Below, in pieces: positions 1 to 7,582 of a DNA stretch of 12,427 nt. Every line of letters begins with the position of its first letter. The first letter of the stretch is position 1. The notes beneath the pieces were generated by a model. It was not told the origin of the DNA. It saw nothing but the letters and a program-made list of their open reading frames with translations, and searched no databases. The position numbers were made by a program, and so were the translations under genes. Source of the stretch: Bacteroidales bacterium (GTDB lineage: Bacteria > Bacteroidota > Bacteroidia > Bacteroidales > UBA932); the NCBI GenBank assembly GCA_017538685.1, contig JAFYIK010000110.1, positions 1 to 12,427 on the forward strand, in the 5' to 3' direction.

Positions 1-1
1 C

Positions 2-367
<366 letters not shown>

Positions 368-386
368 TTTGTGTAATCATTTATCG

Positions 387-415
387 AAAAGGGAGACCCA
401 AAAGGTCTCCTTTTT
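387..415 (+). terminator. Intrinsic terminator of gap, possibly bidirectional
   Basis: A perfect 7-bp stem, GGAGACC at 392-398 with GGTCTCC at 404-410 and a 5-nt loop, is followed by TTTTTT at 411-416. The A-run at 387-390 can extend the helix with the T-run. The geometry is that of a rho-independent terminator for the + strand. Read on the - strand the same hairpin is followed by CTTTTCG, a shorter T tract, so it could also stop transcripts leaking past yggS. Confidence 0.9.
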
Positions 416-424
416 TGTTTATTC

Positions 425-585
425 AGAGGTCTATATACCCCCTTGCGGAACTCCAGTCGCTTCGCTCCTTCCGGCCCCTTCCATCGTATCCTGCGTCCCG
501 CTTCGCGGAACTTGTCTCCGACGGACACCTACCCCCTTCCCGTGCCCGGGGGTGGGCACGTCCGCCAGGGGGCACATAGACCTCT
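425..585. repeat. 161-bp intergenic element with 25-nt imperfect terminal inverted repeats
   Basis: The gap between gap and yggS is filled by a segment whose ends are inverted copies of each other: 425-449 pairs with 561-585, 22 of 25 positions matching, with the outermost ten perfect (starting AGAGGTCTAT). Mismatches are at 435/575, 437/573 and 444/566. In - strand RNA the first two become G-U wobbles, leaving one true mismatch. The interior holds smaller hairpins, including 508-518 and 541-560, and the repeated words CGCTTCGC and GCGGAACT. It ends one base before the yggS stop codon. No clear target-site duplication and no convincing ORF were seen. It could be a MITE-like or REP-like intergenic repeat, or a large 3'-UTR structure of the yggS transcript. 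Copy number elsewhere cannot be seen here. Confidence 0.65.
541..560. other. GC-rich hairpin inside the intergenic element
   Basis: CGTGCCC at 541-547 is perfectly complementary to GGGCACG at 554-560, with a 6-nt G-rich loop. The 7-bp GC-rich stem lies next to the right arm of the larger inverted repeat. It has no T tract after it on either strand, so it is not by itself an intrinsic terminator, but it should fold stably in RNA downstream of yggS. Confidence 0.6.
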
Positions 586-586
586 T

Positions 587-1252
587 CTAACTTCTATTTC
601 CAAAAATTGCAGTTCCTATACGAACTATTGTAGCTCCATGCTTGACGGCAATGGGCCAATCGTCGGACATGCCGATAGACAATTGATTGAAATCGGTGAG
701 TTCGGGGAAAAGGTCGACGAGGTAGGCCATAAAGGTGTCGATTCGTTCGAAGTCGGCGTCGATGACGGATTTGTCGGTGGTGTGCGAGGCCATCGCCATC
801 AGTCCACAGAAACGGATGTTGGGATACTTCTCCGAGTCGAAGAGGAGGTCGACGACTTCTTCTTCGTGGAAGCCCTGTTTGGTCTCTTCGGCGCCGATAT
901 GGACTTCCAGAAGGACATTGATTATGCGGTCGTTCGCCTTGCCCCATTTCTGAATGTCCTGCAGGAGGTGGACAGAGTCAACTGATTGGACGAGAGAGAC
1001 ATACGGCAGAACCATTTTCAGCTTGTTGGTCTGAAGATGACCGATGAAATGCCACTCTAGTCCCGGGTATTTGGAGGTGTCGAGCTGACTGACTTTTTCG
1101 GCCAGTTCCTGAGGGCGGCTTTCAGCGAAGATGCGCTGCCCTGCCTCGTAGGCTTCAAGGATGTTTTCCAGTGGATGGAACTTGCTGACGGCGACGAGCT
1201 GGACGCCGGAAGGGATTTGCGCTAAAAGCGCCTGAAGGTTTTCGCGTATCAT
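587..1252 (-). CDS. yggS: YggS/PLPBP-family pyridoxal phosphate homeostasis protein
   Basis: Members of this cytosolic family (YggS, PROSC/PLPHP) bind pyridoxal 5'-phosphate and help maintain free vitamin B6 and amino-acid pools; no enzymatic reaction is established. The 221-residue protein is close to the usual length of about 230. It has the fold-type III alanine-racemase-like N-domain signatures: LVAVSKFHP with the PLP-binding lysine at residue 24, FAESRPQE (43-50), WHFIGHLQTNK (67-77), and the C-terminal SIGMSDDWPIAVKHGAT continuing into VRIGTAIFG (192-218), which forms the phosphate-binding end. The ATG at 1252 overlaps the GH89 stop codon as ATGA, a 4-bp overlap implying translational coupling. 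It is the last gene of the operon; its TAG stop at 587-589 is one base from the inverted-repeat element. Its position behind a glycosidase looks incidental to function. The family call is secure. Confidence 0.96.
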   Translation of the reverse strand: MIRENLQALLAQIPSGVQLVAVSKFHPLENILEAYEAGQRIFAESRPQELAEKVSQLDTSKYPGLEWHFIGHLQTNKLKMVLPYVSLVQSVDSVHLLQDIQKWGKANDRIINVLLEVHIGAEETKQGFHEEEVVDLLFDSEKYPNIRFCGLMAMASHTTDKSVIDADFERIDTFMAYLVDLFPELTDFNQLSIGMSDDWPIAVKHGATIVRIGTAIFGNRS

Positions 1253-3354
1253 TTTCCGAAAGCTAACTCGAACTCGCGCACTTTAGCGTCGAAGGCCTGC
1301 TGGTCCACTTCCCTGCCTTCTTCCACTGCCTGAATGGCCTCCTCTGCGAACATCTCCCATCGGGCGCGATAGTAATTCTCGAAGAGGCCGCTCCATTGGC
1401 GGGCTGCATAGTCGGTGAGCTGGCCGGCTCCGCCCCAGGAGGTCAGCAGGACCCAGGCGCTGCGTTCGTAGTAGTCTTTTTCTTCCGCTGACTTGCCCAT
1501 CGCGCGGGCGGCGTCGATCCAGGCCTGGAACGAGAAGCGCTCGTCAGAGGCGAGAAGGGCTTCGAGTTCATCCATCAGTTCCTGGGCCTGATCCCAGACG
1601 AGTTCCATTCTATCCAGATCGCGACGGTTATAAGCCTCGCGGAACTGGTCGAGAAGCGGGTCGAAACGGTTCTCAAGGACCTTGGAGCCAAGCGCCACCA
1701 GGTCGAACTTGATTGCATTGCCCTCGCAGCCGCTGTTCGCAAGCAGAGAGAAGGCGCGCTCAAGCAGTTCCGGATCGCAAGCTGAATAGTTCCAGGTGGG
1801 GAAAGAGTGGTTCGGGTCCAGCGAAGGGCGGTTGCAAAGGCGCGAGCCGGCGCTGGAGACGGCCGGCTTGGAGTAGCACTCGTGCAGCAGAAGCCGCCAG
1901 GCTTCACGTACATCGGCGTTTCCGTGGCCGTCGCGACGGTCGGCGAGCGCCTGGATCCACTGCTCGTCCGAGAGCGGTGCCGCCCAGGCCTTGTCCAGCA
2001 CGTACTCATAGAGGTAGGGCGAGATGCCGAAGCCTTCGAGCGTGCAGCCTATTCCGGCCGGCACTCCTTCGGCGAAGGTCTTTTCAAGGCGAGGGCCGAT
2101 GTCGTCGAAGTCGCCCTCGATCAGCGTGTTGCCGCCGAAATTGCCGAGGAAGCAGAGGTAGTACGGCTGGCCGTAGAAGCGGTCGGTGTAGTCCCAGATC
2201 ATCGATTTCTCAAGGAAGTAGTCGAGCATTATGACCTTGCCTTGAGGAACGCTGCTGAGGTAGGCCTTGATTATTTCGGGAGTCCAGTGGGCGCGGTCGT
2301 AATACATCATCCAGCCCATCTGGAGCCAGATCGCGTCCGGATCGGAGGCCGCAAGAGTTTCATAGACGTGGTGCGAGATGCGCGAGAGTTCCTCCGGGTC
2401 CCAGGGGCCGTGGTCGAAGAAGTCCACTTCGTTGAAGATGTCCAGGCCGTAGATGTGGTCGGTGCCGAACATCTTGGTCTGTTCCTCGAGGAAAAGGCGC
2501 TGGATCTTTGCGAAGGCGGGATCGTCGGGGTGCAGCATATAGGTGCGGCACTCCTCGCCGAAACCGTCCCACAGGCTGACCGGGCGGATGTCCGTGCCCT
2601 CGGGCAGCAGCGCTTTCATATCGGCCGGAATGTGGCCGCTGAAGGCGGTCAGGACGGGTTTCATACCCAGCTCACGCTCGCGCTTGAGGATGCGCTTCTG
2701 CAGCGCGGCCTGATCGTCGATCCAGCCCTGCGGGAGCGGGCCCATCCAGCGGTCGATGTTCATCATCCGCTGCCACGGCAGGAACGGCGGAGCCGTGAAG
2801 TAGGCCCGGATCTGCTCGTCGCTCATACCGAGAGCGCGCCAGACCTTCTGCCAGACGGCTTCCTGACCGGTGATGGCCAGCGGGCGGTTCACGCCGTTCA
2901 GCGCCATCCAGTCTATCAGCCTCTCCCAGTCTTTCCACTGCCACCACACAAGCGAGTAGCCGAAGGTGCAGTAGTTCAGGAAGAAACGTTCGGGCACGCG
3001 GGCGCTGACAGTTACCGGAGCCTCGGGAAGAGGGAGTTTCTCCGGCAGGCTGAGCTTGTCGGCGGCATACCAGGAAACGGTCGCCTCACACCAGTTCTTG
3101 AGGTAGTAGTTCAGGCCTACGGCCATAGTGTTCGCATCGGGAGCGGAGATTGCGAGCTTTCCTCCCTTGGCGGAGATGGTGAAGACCTGGGTGCTGTCCG
3201 GAGTGCGGATGAAGCTGATCTGCGAGGCCTGGGCGGGCGCCAGACGCTTTACCAGGGCCTTTGCGGCGCCCACCTCGGGATCTGCCGAGCAGGAGGCGGC
3301 GAAAACGCTGATAAGGGCCGCTGAGAGCAGCGGCAGTATGCGGGTGGATTTCAT
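1249..3354 (-). CDS. Alpha-N-acetylglucosaminidase lipoprotein, GH89 (NAGLU family)
   Basis: GH89 enzymes remove terminal alpha-linked GlcNAc from glycans; known substrates are heparan sulfate for human NAGLU and alpha-1,4-GlcNAc-capped mucin for clostridial enzymes. The 701-residue protein starts with a lipoprotein signal, lipobox AASC with Cys22, so it is probably envelope anchored. An N-terminal alpha/beta domain (about 25-115) is followed by the TIM-barrel catalytic domain (about 120-455) with NYCTFGYSLVWWQW, DWMALNGVNRPLAITGQEA, and FGTDHIYGLDIFNE. By alignment from memory with human NAGLU, Glu309 (FNE) and Glu440 (CTLEGFG) match the two catalytic glutamates. The helical C-terminal domain (about 460-701) is complete, and the length is near the family norm. 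The start at 3354 lies 10 bp after the ApbE-like stop; the 3' end overlaps yggS by 4 bp. No sulfatase, SusC/D pair or regulator is adjacent, so the natural substrate is unknown. Confidence 0.95.
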   Translation of the reverse strand: MKSTRILPLLSAALISVFAASCSADPEVGAAKALVKRLAPAQASQISFIRTPDSTQVFTISAKGGKLAISAPDANTMAVGLNYYLKNWCEATVSWYAADKLSLPEKLPLPEAPVTVSARVPERFFLNYCTFGYSLVWWQWKDWERLIDWMALNGVNRPLAITGQEAVWQKVWRALGMSDEQIRAYFTAPPFLPWQRMMNIDRWMGPLPQGWIDDQAALQKRILKRERELGMKPVLTAFSGHIPADMKALLPEGTDIRPVSLWDGFGEECRTYMLHPDDPAFAKIQRLFLEEQTKMFGTDHIYGLDIFNEVDFFDHGPWDPEELSRISHHVYETLAASDPDAIWLQMGWMMYYDRAHWTPEIIKAYLSSVPQGKVIMLDYFLEKSMIWDYTDRFYGQPYYLCFLGNFGGNTLIEGDFDDIGPRLEKTFAEGVPAGIGCTLEGFGISPYLYEYVLDKAWAAPLSDEQWIQALADRRDGHGNADVREAWRLLLHECYSKPAVSSAGSRLCNRPSLDPNHSFPTWNYSACDPELLERAFSLLANSGCEGNAIKFDLVALGSKVLENRFDPLLDQFREAYNRRDLDRMELVWDQAQELMDELEALLASDERFSFQAWIDAARAMGKSAEEKDYYERSAWVLLTSWGGAGQLTDYAARQWSGLFENYYRARWEMFAEEAIQAVEEGREVDQQAFDAKVREFELAFGK

Positions 3355-3364
3355 ATGCTGGCTG

Positions 3365-4114
3365 TTAAAGATCGAAATACTCGGACTGGATGCCCTTGAA
3401 ATTGTAGGACATCTCCTTAAGCTGGCGTTCGTCGGCGATAAGCAGGACCATAGCCATAATCTCCGCGTCGAGCGGGTCCTTGGCGGTCACCGCGCAGAGC
3501 CTGGGAGCCTCGAACACTTTATGGGTCAAAGGATTGACTATGTGGTTCGAGACGTCGGGGGTGTTGCCGGAAATGCTCAGGCACTCCCCTCTCAGCTCGA
3601 ATTCCTTGATTTCGTCTTCGGTGTCAGGATTCTCAAGCGTGAAGGTCCAGCAGTCGCCGTAGGGGTGCTTGCCGATGGCCATCATCGATATGCCCCCGAA
3701 ATTGACGAATGCGTCCTTGACCTTGCCGGACTTGAGGATGCCGGTGATCCTGCGAAGGGCATACCCCTTTATGAAACCGTCGAAGTCGATGTCTTTATCC
3801 AGGCCCTTGCTGATATCGAAAAGGCCCTTGGTCTGGATGAGATACGACTCACAGAGGTTGAGCGCCTCCTTCATAGTGTTGCTGGTCTCGATGTCCACCT
3901 TCGAGGCGTTCAGGAGCGATACTTCGCTCTGGGGATTCGAACGGTTGAAGGTCTTGTCCAGGGCAGACAGTTCCTTTGTGATGTCCGACCACACTGCGTA
4001 GGCCTTTTTCTCGGGGAGGCCTGCTATCTGCACCCTGAGGTCCGTGCCGAAAATGTCGGCCGCAAGGCCCTGGAAGAGCGATGCGCTGGAAGAATATGAA
4101 CTCTGAGTCCTCAT
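3365..4114 (-). CDS. apbE: Short ApbE-family (FAD:protein FMN transferase-like) protein
   Basis: ApbE proteins attach FMN from FAD to a threonine of partner redox proteins (such as Nqr and Rnf subunits) in the cell envelope. This 249-residue copy keeps the family landmarks in order: LDKTFNRSNPQSEVSLLN (52-69), LFDISKGL (98-105), DFDGFIKGYAL (110-120), FVNFGGISMMAIG (136-148), SISGN (180-184) and HIVNPLTHK (191-199). It is shorter than the usual 300-350. The segment normally lying between FD and KGY is nearly absent. The Asp-x-x-x-Thr metal-site pattern near the C-terminus reads DAEIM, with Met220 where Thr is expected. No signal peptide or lipobox is visible, which is odd for an enzyme that normally works outside the cytoplasm. 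The ATG overlaps the preceding stop by one base (TAATG), fixing the start and implying coupling. Family membership is likely; activity is uncertain. Confidence 0.85.
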   Translation of the reverse strand: MRTQSSYSSSASLFQGLAADIFGTDLRVQIAGLPEKKAYAVWSDITKELSALDKTFNRSNPQSEVSLLNASKVDIETSNTMKEALNLCESYLIQTKGLFDISKGLDKDIDFDGFIKGYALRRITGILKSGKVKDAFVNFGGISMMAIGKHPYGDCWTFTLENPDTEDEIKEFELRGECLSISGNTPDVSNHIVNPLTHKVFEAPRLCAVTAKDPLDAEIMAMVLLIADERQLKEMSYNFKGIQSEYFDL

Positions 4115-5715
4115 TATTTCTTAACCAAGTAGAAGCCCATTACCGTGCCCACGGAGCGGTTTTCGGTGCCGCCGCTCATATTCGATTCAAGCGCATTCTG
4201 GCGCACGCCCTTGAGCGTCATAGCGGTGGAACCGCCGCCGTCGAAGTTGACCGCTCCCTCGCAGCCGAGGCCGAGCATAATCTGGGCCAGTTCCACGATG
4301 GATGCGCCCTTGCTCGAAGGGATACGGCCGTCGCAGACGTAAAGGATAATCTTGCCGTCTTTGGTGTAGCCCACCGCCGTGCGGTCCGGTGTGGTGGAAC
4401 TGTTGGTGAAGATGTCCAGGGCTATCTGCTCGTAATTGCGAACGAAATCCGTACCGCTTTGGGTAACGTCGGTAACCACTTTGCCATTTTTGACAAGGAG
4501 AGGTCCGGCACACATAGCATAGTAAGGATCGAAGACGAAGTTGTCCGAAGGGTAGTTTGCCTTCACCGTGTAATACTCGTTTACATTCAAGATATTGGGT
4601 TCAGGCTCATTGAAGTAGTAGGAAATGCCGTCCGTGCCTTTGGCGCACCAGAACGCATAAGGTTTCTGGTTCTTGTCCACGGCGAAAGCGCCGTGGGGAG
4701 TGCCGGCATACTGGCAATGCGTAAGAACTCCCTTGTTAGCGGAGAAATCTCCGGTTTCGTGGGTGGTCATATTGAAATAACCGGCGTTGGTCATCACGAT
4801 ATTGCCTGCGTCCTTGCTGCCCTGGTTATACCAGTTCTCCAGGGTGAGGAACTTGTCGAATTCAAAGCGGAATTCCACCTTGCCGGTTGTGACATCCGCA
4901 ATGGCGTACCAGGAGTTGACCGTACGGCCGTTTACCTGACCCGTTGTTTTATAGACCTTAACCTCAGCCGGGAAATCGGATGGAGTGATCTCCGTCCAAT
5001 CAAAGGTAATAGGCTCAGCGGCATCGCCGAGCTTGACCTGAATAGGATCGGAATAAGCTACGCCTACCTCCGTCTCCACGAAACCGCAGAGATTGTAGGT
5101 CTTGTCGTGGTCCATCGAAGCCGAAGTGACCGCCTGGGTGATTTTTTGCCCGTTTGTGGTTTTGGGGCCGTGCTGGTGTCCGTCTTCCACCGTGGGGTTC
5201 TTTGACTGGTTAGCACCGTTCCAGCAGAGTCCGTAACGCTTTATTTCATATTTGGACTTGAAGTTCTCGATACTGTAGGTCACGGCCACGGATGTGGGAG
5301 TGGCTGTCCAGGTCGAATCGAGGACTATGCGGGGCAGCCCGCTGTAATCGAAAAGTTCGACATTCTTGTAGATTATCTGGGAACTGACGGCGAGTTCCGC
5401 GCCTTTTGCCTGCACGCCGAGATTGTACTTCTTGCCGTACTCCAACCCTTTCGTGATCGTGTATTCGGTGGTGTTGGGATCGAGGGTCGCTATCTCGGTC
5501 TGCTCGTAACCGTCTCTTTTCCAGATGACATAACCTAATTCTTTGTCGGAATTGTCCTGCCAGGTGACATCCACTATGGTCGTGAAGGGCCTCTGGGTGA
5601 AAGTAACCTTGGTCGGGTTGTCAAGAGGCTTTTCGTAGGTCTCTCCCGACGGTTTGTCAGTGCACCCCGCGATGGTCGCGAGAGCGCAGGCAAATGCAAG
5701 AATGGTCGTTTTCAT
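4114..5715 (-). CDS. Lipoprotein with FN3-like domains and C-terminal phosphodiester glycosidase (NAGPA) domain
   Basis: The C-terminal domain belongs to the NAGPA family (Pfam PF09992), named for the lysosomal 'uncovering enzyme' that hydrolyses GlcNAc-alpha-1-phosphodiesters; bacterial substrates are mostly unknown. The 533-residue protein opens with a lipoprotein signal, lipobox IAGC, Cys18. Residues 32-115 resemble a fibronectin type III fold (VDVTWQDNS, LGYVIWKRDG, YGKKYNLGVQA). A second beta-sandwich-like region spans about 130-230 (YEIKRYGLCWNG, YNLCGFVETE). The catalytic domain runs from about 240 to 533 with TNAGYFN (309-315), AGPLLVKNGK (403-412), DRTAVGYTKDG (444-454), VNFDGGGSTAM (489-499) and ENRSVGTVMGF (518-528), all NAGPA hallmarks. 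The gene starts 4 bp after the yidC stop and its TAA overlaps the ApbE-like ATG by one base. The FN3-like domains suggest a surface or periplasmic glycan target. The family call is firm; the substrate is inferred only. Confidence 0.92.
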   Translation of the reverse strand: MKTTILAFACALATIAGCTDKPSGETYEKPLDNPTKVTFTQRPFTTIVDVTWQDNSDKELGYVIWKRDGYEQTEIATLDPNTTEYTITKGLEYGKKYNLGVQAKGAELAVSSQIIYKNVELFDYSGLPRIVLDSTWTATPTSVAVTYSIENFKSKYEIKRYGLCWNGANQSKNPTVEDGHQHGPKTTNGQKITQAVTSASMDHDKTYNLCGFVETEVGVAYSDPIQVKLGDAAEPITFDWTEITPSDFPAEVKVYKTTGQVNGRTVNSWYAIADVTTGKVEFRFEFDKFLTLENWYNQGSKDAGNIVMTNAGYFNMTTHETGDFSANKGVLTHCQYAGTPHGAFAVDKNQKPYAFWCAKGTDGISYYFNEPEPNILNVNEYYTVKANYPSDNFVFDPYYAMCAGPLLVKNGKVVTDVTQSGTDFVRNYEQIALDIFTNSSTTPDRTAVGYTKDGKIILYVCDGRIPSSKGASIVELAQIMLGLGCEGAVNFDGGGSTAMTLKGVRQNALESNMSGGTENRSVGTVMGFYLVKK

Positions 5716-5719
5716 CGTG

Positions 5720-7582
5720 TTATCTTCTGTTGCGGTTTTTCATCTGCTGCTCCTGGAGCTTCTGGGCTTCTTCAAGCCTCTGCTGCCATTTGCTCTTCGG
5801 GAGCGGTTTGCCCTTGCTGGCCTCCACCTTCGCCCTGACCGCTTCCGGATTCACGACCCACTTGCGGATAACGAAGGTCTCGATGATGGCGATGAGCTGC
5901 GAAAGGAGGTAGTAGTAACTAAGTCCGGACGAGAGGTTGTTGCAGATGAAGAACATCATAATCGGCATCATCCACACGCTCATAAACTGCATCGACTTCG
6001 CGTTCGGATCGTTACCGGCGCTCTGCTGGGACATAGTCATCTTGCTATAGAGCCACATCACCACCGCCATAAGGAGGGCGAAGAGACTGAGATGGTCACC
6101 GATAAGGGGCACACGGCCGCCGAAATCCACTATGCTGTCATATGCACTGAGGTCCTCGGCCCAAAGGAAGCTCTGCTGGCGCAACTCGATGGAAGCCGGG
6201 AAGAAACGGAACATAGCCCACAGCACCGGGAAGGTCAGGAGGGTCGGCAGACAGCCGCCGAGCGTGTTCACTCCCGCCCGTTTATAGAGGTCCATAGTGG
6301 CCTGCTGCTTCTTCATCTGGTCCGACTCGCCCGAATACTTCTTGTTGATCTCCTCGATGTAGGGCTTCAGGGCTGCCATCTTGGCAGAAGACGCGAAGGA
6401 TTTGTAGGTGAGAGGGAGGGTGACGATCTTGATGACGAGCGTCATTATGAGGATGATAAGTCCGAAGTTCGCCATACTCTTGTGGAGCCAGTCGAACATA
6501 GGGATAATGAAGTAGCGGGTGAACCAGCCCACGAGCCAGCCTCCCAGGGGGATTATCTTCTCATACTTATGGTCGAACTTCTTCAGGGTGTTGAAGTGGT
6601 TCGGGCCGAAATAATATTCCAGCGGGATGGCGATGTCCTGGCCGGGAAGGATGTCCACCCTCATCGCGGCCTCGCAGGCCATAAGGTTATGGTCGGGATC
6701 GGTGTCGCCCTGATAGGTTACCGATATTTCTCCGGAGCTGAACTCCTTCGGAGCGCGTACTATCATCGAGAAGAACTGCTGCTGGAATGCGAACCATTCG
6801 AGCCTGCTGCTTATCTTCTTGCTCTGGTTGCGGGCGCGGCCCATCTCCACGGGTTTCTTTTCCCCGTTGAAGTAATAGTTGACCTTAGAGTACTGCGACT
6901 CGTTTTTGTAGCCTTTCTCCATACGGGGGATCATAGTGCTGAAATCTATGTCCACCGAACCGACGTTGCGCGGGATCTGCACGCCCACGAACGAGAGGAG
7001 ATTGTCCACCGTGTACGCGCCGGGCTTGATGGCATACGACTGCTCGATGTAACCTCCGTTCTCGAACGGGAGCCTCATCACTATGCTCGAATCCGTCTTC
7101 TCAGCTACCTGGAAGATGAAATCGGTGCTCTTTATCTGCTCGCCCACATAGGCGCTGAGTTCGAATTTATTTCCGCCTTCCTTGAAGATGTAAAGGTCCG
7201 ATCCGCCGTAGTTGGTGTAGTCGAAAAGGCGGACAGAGGAGATCTGTGCGCCCCTGGTGGTGAAGTTTACTTCGAACAAGTCGTTGCTCAGGGTCAGAAT
7301 TTCTTCCTCGCCTTTTCGGGCTGCGTCCAGGCCCGCATCTTTGTAGATGCGCACCCGCTCGGCCCTGGAGGCTTGCGCCACGGCCGGGAGTTCCGCCTTC
7401 GGCTCCTCCGCCGGCATCTGCGCCGCCATCTCCGCCTCGCGTGCGGCGGCTTCCACCCTTGCTATCGAATCCTGCTGTAGTCTAAGTGCGTATTGTTCGC
7501 GTGCTTTGCGGTTCTGAAAGAATGTGAATCCGAAAAGGACCACAGCCATCAGAATGAAACCGATAATAGAATTTTTATCCAT
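5720..7582 (-). CDS. yidC: Membrane protein insertase YidC
   Basis: YidC inserts and folds inner-membrane proteins, alone or with SecYEG. The 620-residue protein has the Gram-negative layout: an N-terminal transmembrane helix (about 5-22, IIGFILMAVVLFGFTFF), a basic and coiled linker, a periplasmic beta-supersandwich domain (about 90-335), and a conserved five-helix insertase core (about 345-575). The core contains LVIKIVTLPLTYKSFASSAK (382-401), the cytoplasmic helical hairpin KMAALKPYIEEINKKY (401-416), NTLGGCLPTLLTFPVLWAMF (439-458) and the late helices. The charged groove residue, Arg366 in E. coli, appears to be Lys385 here. The tail is very basic (ending KNRNRR), as expected for ribosome contact. 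Its ATG directly follows the DUF349 stop codon with no gap (TAA then ATG), and the NAGPA gene begins 4 bp after its own stop. The usual rpmH/rnpA neighbourhood is absent. Confidence 0.98.
   Translation of the reverse strand: MDKNSIIGFILMAVVLFGFTFFQNRKAREQYALRLQQDSIARVEAAAREAEMAAQMPAEEPKAELPAVAQASRAERVRIYKDAGLDAARKGEEEILTLSNDLFEVNFTTRGAQISSVRLFDYTNYGGSDLYIFKEGGNKFELSAYVGEQIKSTDFIFQVAEKTDSSIVMRLPFENGGYIEQSYAIKPGAYTVDNLLSFVGVQIPRNVGSVDIDFSTMIPRMEKGYKNESQYSKVNYYFNGEKKPVEMGRARNQSKKISSRLEWFAFQQQFFSMIVRAPKEFSSGEISVTYQGDTDPDHNLMACEAAMRVDILPGQDIAIPLEYYFGPNHFNTLKKFDHKYEKIIPLGGWLVGWFTRYFIIPMFDWLHKSMANFGLIILIMTLVIKIVTLPLTYKSFASSAKMAALKPYIEEINKKYSGESDQMKKQQATMDLYKRAGVNTLGGCLPTLLTFPVLWAMFRFFPASIELRQQSFLWAEDLSAYDSIVDFGGRVPLIGDHLSLFALLMAVVMWLYSKMTMSQQSAGNDPNAKSMQFMSVWMMPIMMFFICNNLSSGLSYYYLLSQLIAIIETFVIRKWVVNPEAVRAKVEASKGKPLPKSKWQQRLEEAQKLQEQQMKNRNRR

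Noticed and set aside
425..585. The intergenic element as a complete insertion sequence
   Set aside because: It is only 161 bp, encodes no transposase and shows no obvious target-site duplication, so at most it is a non-autonomous relic or repeat.
1807..3324. Long + strand open frame (505 codons) opposite the GH89 gene
   Set aside because: It is antisense to a full, motif-complete GH89 gene. Its translation has no recognisable domain and is rich in Val, Arg and Gly, as expected from GC-rich codons read backwards. No promoter precedes it.
5654..7480. Long + strand open frame (608 codons) opposite yidC
   Set aside because: It mirrors the yidC coding region and has a His/Arg/Leu-rich, low-complexity translation with no motif. 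It is a shadow of codon bias on the coding strand.
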